Positions 13,301 through 22,426 of a stretch of 41,051 nt of DNA are shown piece by piece. The notes under the pieces are model-generated. The model was not told the origin of the DNA, did not search any database, and saw nothing but the letters and a program-made list of their open reading frames with translations. A program made the position numbers and the translations under genes. Where the stretch lies: contig QXVZ01008007.1 in assembly GCA_008931825.1 (NCBI GenBank), forward strand, positions 1 to 41,051, read 5' to 3'. The first letter of the stretch is position 1. The number at the start of each line of letters is the position of its first letter. Source of the stretch: Phallusia fumigata. Lineage: Eukaryota; Chordata; Ascidiacea; Phlebobranchia; Ascidiidae.

Positions 13301-16300
13301 ACTTATTTTAACTTATATAAAAATGTAAATAATATAGCAAATGTAAAATAATTGTTTTGTACAATTTAAGTACATGCTGGTGTAAAACAAACTGATCAAA
13401 TGCATTTATTCAGTTTAACCTCTTTCAAAATTTCATCCAAGCTTGTGCTCATCTCCAGAGATTGCTTTGAAATATCTGGTTTGACACTAAAGAAGATCAT
13501 TATGTGCACAGCAAGTATATAATAAACAAAAAGTTAATAGTAACAACCCACAAAGCTTTAGATATTGATGAACAAAACAAAGTCTTAAGTTATGATGCAA
13601 AATTTATCAAATGCCTTTTTACTAAATCGGCAAGTTTTGTCATTTTTGTCAATTTGTCACATCTCCGGACAATTCAAATCGGCAACATTTGTTTTGAAGA
13701 AAAGTACATGATTTGACCCATCCCTAGTTACAGCCCAGATTTTTTAATTCACTTACATTTCAACAGCAACCTCTGGGGCATCAACAGGGCTTGCTTCACA
13801 CAACGGAAGAGCAAATTTTTTGTTGATCAGCATATCAGCAACAGAGACAGGATCACTCTGCAGATAATAACATGTCACTTGAAGGGTGTCTGTGTTGTTT
13901 TTGTTTTAAGTGAGTGAAACTATGTCAGATTAAATACAGTCATATTCAGTCCACATTAAGCTGCATGCTGCATTGCATGTATGTTTATTGTCCATTTAAT
14001 TTTGCAATTTTTATGAAGTTACTTTATTTTAGGTTATCACATTATGTACACTTAGTTAAGGGCTAGCTACTTAAATTGCTTCAAAAAAAAAACAAATGAG
14101 TGAAGTGAGACTAAATCAACAACCTTGCTGGCATGAGATATTTGTCCAACCCTTTTCCCGGCCTAGCATGTTAATAAAGGGTAGAAAAACACCACAGTTT
14201 TAGAGTGTATCGTCACCACTCACTCTACCTGTAGTACAAGTGCAAGATTTACTTACACCAGTGAAAGTAAGAAACAGGTAAACATCATGGACGTGGTTTT
14301 CATCAACGGCTATGATGTCAACAAAACCTTGAGAACCACCTAAAAGAAAATTTGAAAAGACAACATCATCTGCACGAAAAAAGTTGGCAAGGTGGCAAAG
14401 AAGACTTACCAAGGTGAACAAGCTCTTTAAAATATTGAACAGCCGATGACTCCCATTTGTAGCTGTGGGACCTAAATTATCAAAATACTGTCAAATAATA
14501 TGGGTGGGAAAACCGATTTAAGTACAAAGTTTTACCAACTCGAGGTGTAATAAAATGCATTTTCTGGAGAGATTTACATTAACAAATCAAGAAAAAAACA
14601 TGTAAATTTTATATGATGCAATCAGTCCTCAAACATGATTTGTCAACAAAAAGGAAAGCCATAACACACAACATTAGAAGAGAAGCACATAACTGCCAGA
14701 AATCTTGTGCATAGCGAAAACATTGTATTTTAACATTTTAGCAATCACTTTATTCTCAACAGTTCATACATAGCATGTTCAATTGTCACAGTGACCAATT
14801 TTACCTCATTTCCACCTGATCTTTGTGATAGTCTGTCCACAGACAAGCTGGCACTACCCCGTGTAGTGAGAATCTAATACCTTGTGTTGGCTCCTCCCAA
14901 ACCCAAGATGGGCTGGTAAACAATCTATTAACAATAAAACAAAATTATTCAAATACAGTACCGGAGCCTTTTAGAAAATGCCTAGTGCCTTAAAAGTTAC
15001 TGGTTCAAAACTCTTGCTTTTCCCAGAGCAAGGAACTTGAGTGGTATTGTTCAAGCCCAGCAAATGATGTCACATTGCGTTAAATGCTACAGAAAAAAAA
15101 TTAAATAAAAAAACTATCTACTAAACTGAAAATAACACACCGGATATAAAATTAACACAAGATTAAGAATAAAAATAGATAACAAATCGACAAACATCCC
15201 ATTTGTCTTTGGGGCCCATCAAAAGTAGGCTCTACATTAATCCACAAGCTACAGATGCACTATTGTTATGCAAGCAGATTTTGTTAAACACTGCTTCTTT
15301 TGTGAATACGATCTAGTAATGTTTTCATAAAACTTGTTTCTTGTAAAAAAACTGAAAACATAAAATTTGCTAGTTCGCATACCTGTTTGAAGAAGCCATA
15401 ACAACCTCCAGAACATCAACAAGAAAACAACGCACTCTGCACCCATATGGTGTTACCAAGACTGCCTCAACTACAGCTCTTTGCCAATTATGGGATTCAT
15501 ATTGCATCACACATTTCTGCAAAATGAAATTTTCTTCACATAAAAGTATAAAACAAAAATTTAACTTGGCCTGAGGTAAAAATCTGGCATCGGTCAAAAT
15601 CATTAAGCAGATGTTGAAAATTAGGAAAGTTGTCAATTTGTCCAAAAGAAGACCAAAGACACAATATACCTGGTTCCGAGTTAACACTGGATGAAACATT
15701 TTTCCTTATTTACTACCAGCATAAAAGTCCTAAACCAAGTAATTCTACTACCCAATGCTTTAATGACAGTTGCAAAAACGGAGACCAGCAAGGCAAAAAT
15801 GACTTCTTTGTAAATCACAATCACACACTAGTGGTTCTTTATTCTTGTTATGGGTTTAGCTAGATGTTGCTACTACAAAGGAACAACTACAATAACAGTT
15901 GCATGCAGTTCTCAATAGAAGATGCTATAATTATTTTCTGCTTATTTCAGGTTTTAAATAGAAATCTACTGGTTCCCAATGTCTGTCAGTGAGTTAGTAA
16001 AGACAAGCTCCAGTGGCAAAAGCGCTTGTGTCACACACTTAAAAGAATGTGGCATTGTGTTTTGGACAGGGAAATGGCACCTCGTATGTACATGCATAAA
16101 AACGAAGGAATAAATCTGACTCAAGAACAATTCTTACCTTCCCCTCAACAGGATTGGGCAAAACACATTTATACAGCTGATCATGTCCAAAATAGTCATC
16201 GATTTCTTGTTTAAGAGCGTGGAACCTTGGACTAGAAGCAACTCCATCTTTAATGCCCCAGAAGCAAGATGGACTTTTCACCTGAAAATAATAACGTTTT

Positions 16301-16424
16301 AGCATGGAACTTTATTGTTTAAATCCTATAAATGCCAAAGTTAAAAGTATTTGACTCAAAAAAAGATGAACGCAAAGAGGTTAAATTTTTACAAGTTACT
16401 TACATTTTTTATTAAAATTTTCAT
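2132..16424 (-). CDS. TDRD12: TDRD12-like Tudor / DEAD-type helicase protein (28 coding exons)
   Basis: TDRD12 proteins act in germline nuage in piRNA biogenesis (known for mouse and silkworm). Coding exons, all GT..AG and phase-consistent: 16404-16424, 16138-16281, 15383-15516, 14805-14912, 14410-14471, 14257-14339, 13757-13857, 13420-13486, 11469-13202 (contains assembly gap), 11337-11399, 10624-10807, 9792-10043, 9336-9532, 9135-9270, 8663-8776, 8239-8413, 7634-7761, 7389-7492, 7184-7304, 6610-6753, 6186-6334, 5803-5923, 5355-5480, 5121-5219, 4699-4865, 2920-4321, 2638-2799, 2132-2311. Collapsed at the gap, the reading frame is about 1821 aa against about 1177 in human. Order: Tudor, variable linker, helicase-like core, CCCH zinc finger, Tudor, long extension. 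The start ATG (16422-16424) opens a seven-codon exon (MKILIKN) joining VKSPSCFWGIK, as in the vertebrate N-terminus. Family assignment is firm; exact ends of a few exons are predictions. Confidence 0.92.
4699..6753 (-). other. TDRD12: TDRD12 CCCH zinc finger and second Tudor domain, exons 20-25
   Basis: Exon 20 (6610-6753) encodes CPNLKAYGRCRDAQSCCHRH, a C-x8-C-x5-C-x3-H zinc finger at about residues 984-1003, placed as in vertebrate TDRD12. It joins in phase 0 to exon 21 (VPTQGFIQLKVTCVANATLFYGHVV), the start of the second Tudor domain, which continues through FAFCKGERLYRANL, RIHLVDTGQCCTATLDSLYVLP, VKPIDNDTEW and VLALGHTIWLKP. The acceptor of exon 25 (CAAAAG before ATT, 4866-4867) is weak but is the only one in phase. 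The frame otherwise reads on after exon 20 into intronic sequence, which I reject. Confidence 0.85.
6393..6560 (+). repeat. tRNA-derived SINE copy in a TDRD12 intron
   Basis: It has CAAGGTTGTCGGTTCTAATC (B-box like), AAAACTTAAGCAACATTGCT, TTGACCCAAATTCAAGTCG and GGACTCATAATGAGCA, in the same order as the copy at 34785. It lies between TDRD12 exons 20 and 21, antisense to the gene. Confidence 0.65.
7184..10807 (-). other. TDRD12: TDRD12 helicase-like core, exons 11-19
   Basis: This block encodes an SF2 DEAD-type helicase fold, about residues 503-972. Exon 12 has a Q-motif-like GPTHVQAYAWP and a canonical Walker A, APSGGGKT, at about 591-598. Exon 13 carries VLVASPHSLIRI, equivalent to the TPxR region (motif Ib). 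Exon 14 has LDNIH (about 719-723) where DEAD is expected, so the catalytic Asp-Glu pair is only half present. Exons 15-19 give the second RecA lobe (IFGFGVQW, VAVFVKSAATMKKVV, VLVITDDALKMIAIDNIE, ISVHFEL), in the same order as vertebrate TDRD12. ATP binding is plausible; hydrolysis is doubtful. Confidence 0.88.
11843..12125. repeat. Left copy of 283-bp exact direct repeat flanking the N gap
   Basis: Identical by eye to 12855-13137 (offset 1012). It is coding sequence of TDRD12 exon 9. Both copies end or begin directly at the run of N, the signature of two contig ends that overlap but were not merged. Confidence 0.93.
12126..12854. other. Assembly gap (729 N)
   Basis: Undetermined bases inside TDRD12 exon 9. 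Open frames running through it are meaningless. Because identical sequence abuts both sides and the frame closes when gap plus one repeat copy are removed, the true gap is probably zero or negative in length. Confidence 0.97.
12855..13137. repeat. Right copy of 283-bp exact direct repeat flanking the N gap
   Basis: Same sequence as 11843-12125. This copy is joined to the true 5' part of TDRD12 exon 9 (acceptor before 13202), whereas the left copy is joined to the 3' part and its donor at 11469. Confidence 0.93.
13757..16424 (-). other. TDRD12: TDRD12 N-terminal Tudor domain exons 1-7
   Basis: These seven exons encode roughly residues 1-218. The segment SPSCFWGIKDG, then KCVMQYESHNWQRAVV and RCFLVDVLEVV, follow the vertebrate TDRD12 N-terminal Tudor pattern (a Cys-Phe-Trp opening, a W-x-R-A strand, a CFLVD strand). 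Later exons give YKWESSAVQYFKELV and VDIIAVDENHVHDVYLFL, which align by eye with the end of the extended Tudor fold. Tudor domains of this family bind dimethyl-arginine on PIWI proteins; whether the aromatic cage is complete here cannot be judged without a structure model. Confidence 0.85.
14965..15075 (+). repeat. Diverged tRNA-derived SINE copy in a TDRD12 intron
   Basis: GTTACTGGTTCAAAACTCTT (B-box like) is followed by CCCAGAGCAAGGAACTTGAG and GGTATTGTTCAAGCCCA, parallel to CCCTGAGCAAGAAACTTAAG and GGCATTGCTCCAACCCA at 34785. Antisense to TDRD12, between exons 3 and 4. Confidence 0.55.
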
Positions 16425-16499
16425 TATGAGTTTAAAACACCGATAAAATGTGTCTTATCAGCGTGCTCAAAAAAACTCAGCTTTAAAACAAAAACGACG

Positions 16500-16640
16500 C
16501 ACGAAAATCTGTAGTTGCGTCTCCACAGATGCAAATTGAAGACAACAAGTCGATCACGTGACTGCGTTTACCGCGCTTCAAATGACGTCAAGTAATAAAT
16601 CCGGACTCGTTCGGGAGCGCCAGGCCGTTTGTTTTACCGA
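16500..16640 (-). promoter_or_regulatory. Probable TDRD12 promoter with octamer, E-box and CRE
   Basis: Just upstream of the TDRD12 start, within about 60 bp, lie an exact octamer ATGCAAAT (16529-16536), a palindromic E-box CACGTG (16555-16560) and a palindromic CRE TGACGTCA (16583-16590), in a locally more GC-rich stretch. These are consensus sites for POU, bHLH-Zip and CREB/ATF factors. Their function is inferred from sequence only. Confidence 0.4.
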
Positions 16641-17086
16641 AGATAACGTTACATTTATGATTTCACAACTGTTTGAACTAGATATTAAACAAAAACGTAG
16701 TTTAGAGTAAAATGATTCAACTGACTGATTCTAGATGACAAAACAACACGCTAGAGAAAAAATGCTTCGTTCTGGCGATAAAAAAATTGTTTCAAAATAG
16801 TAAAACATTGACAACGACTGTAAAACGTAGCATACAACTACAAACAATAAGTAATAGGTTAAAAAAATTACCAGCATTTAAACTCATTCTTTGTTTTCGA
16901 TTTTTTGGTTTGTGTGTCATTTAGGGGCTTTACCTTTGGTAAAAAAACACGTGACTTGCAGTGCAAATTTCCACTAAATTTTGAAACCAGTTGTTTTGAG
17001 AAAGAGTGGCTTNGGACTTAAAAATAACATTAATCTGTATCCTTGGAACACAAAACATGAGGCTGTTCAGAACTCCTATCCAAAAC

Positions 17087-17179
17087 ATGTCGGCCCCAAT
17101 AGTTCTAAAAAGCATGAGTTATTGCTGAAATGTTTGATAAACAAAGCATGTTGCTTTTGAGAACTATTTGGGCCAGCAT
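17087..17179. repeat. Imperfect inverted repeat (foldback)
   Basis: Arm 17087-17116 (contains CCAATAGTTCTAAAAAGCATG) and arm 17147-17179, read as its reverse complement (contains CCAAATAGTTCTCAAAAGCA), match at most positions around a 30-bp loop. It could be a remnant of a small DNA transposon or a structured RNA; no protein is encoded. Confidence 0.5.
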
Positions 17180-18040
17180 ATTATAAATAAGAGTCCATCG
17201 GTATCAATTCATTCATTTTGGACTGAGATATTTTAATTTTACAGTAAACACCCAGGTAAAAGCAATTTATTGGCAGCATAAAGTTTGTGTATGCATGTAT
17301 TTGTGATCTGAACCCAGCAAAATGTTTGTTAAACATGTTATACCAATTATAACCAGTGTTAAGTTGACCATCCCTGTCTTAAATGACTTTTCCTTTTAAA
17401 CCTTACAGCTTGTTCAACCAACTCTGATTTAGAACTTAATGTTTTTTAACAAATCTAAGATACACTTTCTAATTTGATTTGCACAGTTGGGAATTAGCAA
17501 ACTAAAATGGATACAAGAAATGTGTCATAAGCATGGAACATTATTTGAAAAAAAAGTTGTGAAACCATCAATTAAGCATCATAACATTAAGGACACTACT
17601 CATCTATACAATCTATACGTCATCATACCATGTACATGCATTATTTTGTCAACCAGGGCTAAATTCAAACTTAGATTAGGGCCATCTTACCTAAGCTCCA
17701 GGGTAGTGTTTGCCTTTAAACTATTGAACAGGAAATACCACACAAAAACCCAGGTTAAAACATCTGACATGCAAAATGTCACAGGACTGATATAATTTAA
17801 AGCATTATAACGAGAAACAAGTGTACTTATTTTTCTAGCCTTTGTTACATCCAGCCCTAGTAGCGACTAGTATTGGCAACAATCTAATAAAATATATTTA
17901 TGGGTTACTTTTGTCAGTAGTCAACCACATTTGCATTGCTGGTTGTTACAGAGTTTCTGTGCTTAACAACCAACAGCGCTTGTTACAAAACTTGTTTAAA
18001 TGGTTAAGTATGCAATGGCGACGGTGTTTAAAATATTCTG

Positions 18041-21000
18041 TTACATTGGAACGTCGTCCGTGTGTTGTGGTTGCTTTGTCACTGGTTCCGCATCGGTGGG
18101 CGAAGTTGGTGCGCTGTCACTGCCCTCATGAGGTGCGCCTGAAACTTTTGCCTGTTGAGAAAAATGGCGACCCTAATAATTTTGGTGCAACCCATCGGTT
18201 AAATGCTATCAGGGATGTGCAATGTAGAATATTAAATCATAAGGTATTTAGTTTTCCGAAGTATATAGTCAAAAAATGATAGAAATTTAAAATGAACTTT
18301 TCTACATACTTGACAAACAAACAAAAAAGTATTTTTTTGGTAATGGAAGTTGAAAATAAACACTAAAATAACCCTTTTCTGTGCTTAATGAAGAATCACA
18401 ATCGATGGTTGTAGGCAACAATGCACAGTTTTTACTGTAACATTACAGTTTGGGCAACCCTATTTGGCATTAATGGAAGCATATTTGTTTAAACAACAGC
18501 CAATTGTAATACCATGATGCTGGTGCCTACTCCTTCAACTTTTTCCTCAAAGCTCTTGAAAGTTGGAGAATTCCTGTTAAAAAAATTACAAGCAAGTTCA
18601 CACCAGAACATAATCCCGTTTGCACAGTGAAATCCTTCTGTATCACATTTGCAAGAAAATAATATGGTTAGTTGAGGCCAAATGTGCACTTGCCCTACTC
18701 TTCCCTCTTTATGCCTGTAAGTAATTTCTGTAGGACCCCAGCACAATGCTTCGCCACACATCCCACAATGCTGTTAGGTGAATGTTAAGGTTATACTTGA
18801 ATGTTATACAGGCGGCATGACTACTGTCCTCTATGACTACTTCATTATCAAACATACTTCATCTCAGAAAACTTGGTTGACACGGACGATCCAATTGTGT
18901 TGAACACTCCAACTGTGGCTTGGCCGGCTGATTTCAGTGTCTCTTGCGTCTTCTTGTAACTAAACAAATATACACATAAAATATGATGCTGAAAAATTCT
19001 GTTGATCGTGGATCGAATTAGATAGAGAAATTTTTTCCACAACTTTGCTTGAAAAATCTAACCATGGTACACAATTGTATAAATCAAAACAATTCAAATT
19101 TTCATTTTACTATTGCCGGAATAGCTACAGAAGTTTTGAAAGATTAATTAAAAACTCATAAACCACAATGTACACACTTTTCACAAATACAATCATGATC
19201 TTACTCAACAGAACCTTTAATTTTGACAAAAATCACCCATGAGTTGAATATAAACCACAAACTAGAGTTTGTTTGCTAAAGGGGCAGCTTCCACAAACAG
19301 CCAAGTGGAAGATGTCGTGACAGGAGTAAATGCCATTGTTTAAGACATGTATTTGTATTTTTGGTGTTTACTTTTGCTAGCAGCCTACCAAAAACATGTA
19401 CACAGTCCATGTCCAAAGGTTGAAATACAGGTATAAGTTTAGTCCAATGTGTAAATAATATTAGCAGAATATAGAAGTGCAGAACACAAAAATACCAAAA
19501 ATGACATGAAACATAATGCAAAGTTTACACTTGTCTAAACTACAAGTATTTCAGTCAGTATGTTAAGGTTCGCAAAAGACAAACACTGAAAGACAAGGAG
19601 AAACAGTCTACCCTAGTATTAAACACAGGCATATGTAAGTATGTGTGTTTGTGTGAGTTCAAGTCCGAGAAGGTATCCTATTATAAATTGGTGAAATGAA
19701 AAAGATTAGGACAGGAAAACACATGCACATGCTGCTTTGCACCACTCACTATTCCGACGATACCACTTTTTCATTCATTTCTGTCACTTTAGCCTGAGTT
19801 GACTGGTATCTGTGATGTTTTATGAAGGATTGTCATTCAGAATTGAAAGGGCAATTACAGAAAGCGAATTTCAAGTTTCCAAATTGGTCGTGCAAGAGTT
19901 ATTTTCAAGTTTAGGGTGCAGACCAGCACAGGCATATAGAGAACATGAAAACAAAAAATGCAGAATTAAAAAAAACATAACCTTTAAAAAAAACACATGA
20001 TTGGCAGTTTTGGAAAGACCAACTCAGCTGACAAAGCTTCAAAATAACACAACAAAATGTCATATGAATAGGTTTATCAAACTATTTGTAAAACACACTT
20101 GTCATTTTGGATTTTGCTTTTGTCCACCAGAAATGATCAAAAATAACTATTAAATTCTGTCATTTCATTGCAGTACAAGTTTTATACACCTTAAAACATT
20201 TCAGACATGTTTATTTACCAGCCTAATTTCAAAACACAAAACTGACTAATAAACATTTAACAATGTGTCTTAAACTATCAGAAGTATAACCATCATTATA
20301 AACATGTGCAGCAAGCAATGGAACAGTGATGAAAAACGTTTGCAACATTGTGTTATGACTCACGCTTGGCTGCTTTGGACTTTGTTGATTTCTGCTTTAA
20401 ACTGGCCGAACGCTGTTATGCCGAGTTCTTTCTTGAGATTTGCGGCTTGCTGCTCCTTAGCTGTGAGAACTTGTCGCAAAGTGGCAATCTCCTCCTCTAT
20501 CTGTAAAATAGTTTGTTGAGTTTACTGAAGCACTAAAACAGAAGTTCAGAGCTAAATGGCCATCAGCGTCCCTCTGGTGGGCATTGGTGATATTGGGACC
20601 TAAAGAAAGACACATTAAAATTCGTCAAATCTTGCCCAGTGCGCTTGTTTATACACTAAACAAGCGATTCCCAATGTTTTTTAGGGCGACCCAAATATTT
20701 GTATGGTTTAATACAGATTTGTTTACTTTCTGAGGAAAAAACATTTGCCAATTGTGTGTAAATACTCCAGGTGATGACATAGACCCAATAAAAAACCTTC
20801 CGATTTTCACCAATACTTATCCCAGCAATGCTTAAATATTGAAACAGGCGAGTCAAAAAGATTTTCAGGCGGCCCAACTTTGGTTGGAAAAACACTGCAA
20901 TGAAGTCGTTGATAGAAAGAGTTTTCTGCATTTTGTTGCAATTGCTGTTTTTTGCAACATAAAATTCAGGTTAATTTTGCAGCCTTAGGCATGAAAATTC

Positions 21001-22426
21001 TAACAACAGTTTACCAATGACCAACAAGAACTGGATATATATATGTATATATGTAATATACAATCAGAATTTAACAACATGCAACAGCGCTATTTTATTG
21101 ATTTTGTAAACTGATTCAAGATCGATTCTAAACTGGTTAGTAGACCACAATTTAATTATGTACAAATCAACCAAAATTGTCCCCCACAGAATAATATTGA
21201 TCCTGCCTAGCTCTGGCAAAGTGCCAATTGAAACAATTTGGAAAAAAATCAATTGATAAATTTGTTACTGTAAGAGAAGCAGCTAGATATACTAATCCAA
21301 TAATTAGGGGTTTTACAACTGTAAAGGGCAAATTACTGGGTGACTGCTTCATAATATCATGGTCAGGTCCAATTTCTGGTATAATTAACCTTGTCTGTTG
21401 GGCAACTGCTTTTATTGTTATAAGTTCCGAAAACTAACAAAATGTTTATAATTTTTTATTGCACCATACTGCAGCAAATTATTTTGGATTTTTTTGTAAA
21501 ACTAATGTTACAAAAACACATTTCTATTTTTGCAAGGATAAGGTCAACTGTTTCTGCTTTAAAAACCTTTAATTTACTACTACTTTAACTAAAAGTAACA
21601 AACACACAAAAGTTGTAAAACACTCAAACCCCACCTTTGTAAGTTCCTGATACATTTTTGCCCTTTCATCGTCTGTAGCCTGGGGATCTTCAAGGGGAAT
21701 TTCTGGGGCTGAGGGTTGGGTTGAAAGGTCAGGGTAAATGGGGCTAGCTTCAGTGACTGGGTCAGCTGGGTAAATAAAAAAGAGTAGTTTTTTCACGCAA
21801 GTGCAACAACACAGGCTTTTGATAATTTAAATATTCATTTTATTACAAGAGACAGCCTAAATAGGTTAGGGGACAAACCTAACAACCAGAATAGCTCACA
21901 TGGAGCAATTCAAATTTTCAGAACAATAGCATGGTACCCAAGCAGCTATATTTTGGCCTTCTGCATGCTACTGAATAGATCACTGGTTCCCGACAAGGAA
22001 GGAATTCCACTTTATAGTTAAGTTATTCATTGTATATTTAGTATTTCTTTTTATGGACCAGTGGTCCCAAACATTTTAATATTGCTTTATATCATTTCTT
22101 GTCTAAAAGGGAGGTTATAAAAAACCNAAACATTTTAATATTGCTTTACATCATTTCTTGTCCTAAAGGGAGGTTATAAAAAACCATAGGGGGAAATGCA
22201 TTAAAAAAAGTTTGGGAACCACTAAACAATGTTCTAAATTTCACATACGCGGGGTTAAAAAATTTGGGTTTACAACTGATGTCTTGTCGGTAAAGGCAAA
22301 CATTTCGTCCACCTCATCCTGATGGTGAGAAGGAAGAATGGTAAGGTATTTTTTATATGTCTCATGACTTGACAAGTGATCAATGTCCAAGGCAATGTCT
22401 GTGCCTGCATTTTCATCACTATCCAT
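18041..22426 (-). CDS. TPD52: Tumor protein D52 family protein (TPD52-like)
   Basis: TPD52 proteins are small coiled-coil proteins linked to vesicle traffic. Coding exons: 22249-22426, 21635-21765, 20364-20500, 19750-19809 (possible cassette), 18858-18959, 18513-18573, 18041-18151; phases all agree, giving 259 aa, or 239 without the cassette. The exon ELTK/IEEEIATLRQVLTAKEQQ matches the family coiled coil; YKKTQETLKSAGQATVGVFNTIGSSVSTKFSEM and KNSPTFKSFEEKVE are hallmark blocks, and the last exon is a Ser/Pro/Thr tail ending DDVPM. The N-terminal 59 residues (MDSDENAGTDIALD..) are not clearly conserved with vertebrates. An acceptor CCGCAG just before the start exon suggests a 5' UTR intron. 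If the 18513 donor is skipped, the frame stops after MVLQLAVV, giving a shorter tail. Confidence 0.9.
19750..19809 (-). other. TPD52: Candidate 60-nt in-frame cassette exon of the TPD52-like gene
   Basis: It has a good acceptor (TCACAG) and donor (GTGAGT) and encodes YQSTQAKVTEMNEKVVSSEY-like sequence. Its flanking introns are both phase 2, so it can be included or skipped; skipping gives SSQAYKKTQETL, closer to vertebrate TPD52. TPD52-family genes are known for alternative exons, though I cannot show this one is homologous to them. Confidence 0.6.
20661..20897. mobile_element. Degraded hAT-like non-autonomous element
   Basis: The left end GCGATTCCCAATGTTTTTTA and the reverse complement of the right end CAGTGTTTTTCCAACC resemble each other and the CAGTGGTTCCCAACC type of hAT terminus, with GGGCGACCCA / GGCCGCC just inside. 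No target duplication is obvious. It lies in a TPD52 intron. Confidence 0.4.
21035..21062. repeat. AT-rich simple repeat
   Basis: A short run of alternating TA/TG dinucleotides in a TPD52 intron. No further function can be read from it. Confidence 0.6.
22059..22224. mobile_element. Small hAT-like MITE with an internal stitched duplication
   Basis: The ends are inverted: CAGTGGTCCCAAACATTTTA at the left, and the reverse complement of the right end reads TAGTGGTTCCCAAACTTTTT. It has no coding capacity. Inside it, 22069-22126 and 22128-22185 are the same 58 bp with three differences on either side of a single N at 22127, so the real element is probably near 107 bp. It lies in the first TPD52 coding intron. 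Confidence 0.6.
22069..22185. repeat. 58-bp direct repeat around a single N
   Basis: Two 58-bp copies with three mismatches flank the unresolved base 22127. This looks like a join between two haplotype sequences that were placed end to end rather than overlapped. Confidence 0.8.

Larger units (their letters stand above)
11337..13486 (-). other. TDRD12: TDRD12 variable linker, exons 8-10, including the gapped exon
   Basis: These exons encode about 280 residues between the first Tudor and the helicase core. The large exon is Ser-rich at its start (NNSSSSGSSCHSSPC) and becomes charged and probably helical at its end (ENILLMEKLLKEAKDML). I recognise no domain. The exon is broken in the assembly by a 729-N gap flanked by a 283-bp exact repeat; taking out 1012 bp leaves 722 nt, which is 240 codons plus 2 nt and fits the phase 0 acceptor and phase 2 donor. 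Confidence 0.75.
16425..18040. other. Intergenic region between TDRD12 and the TPD52-like gene
   Basis: Besides the promoter motifs listed separately, it holds a further E-box CACGTG at 16948-16953, an unresolved base at 17013, and an imperfect foldback at 17087-17179. Its right part should be the 3' untranslated region of the TPD52-like gene. The plus-strand frame across 17842-18279 is not a gene: it lies opposite the final TPD52 exon. Confidence 0.55.

Noticed and set aside
17842..18279. 145-codon plus-strand open frame
   Set aside because: It lies opposite the final TPD52 exon (18041-18151), has no recognisable motif, and the minus-strand exon has a good acceptor, matching phase and family-like tail.
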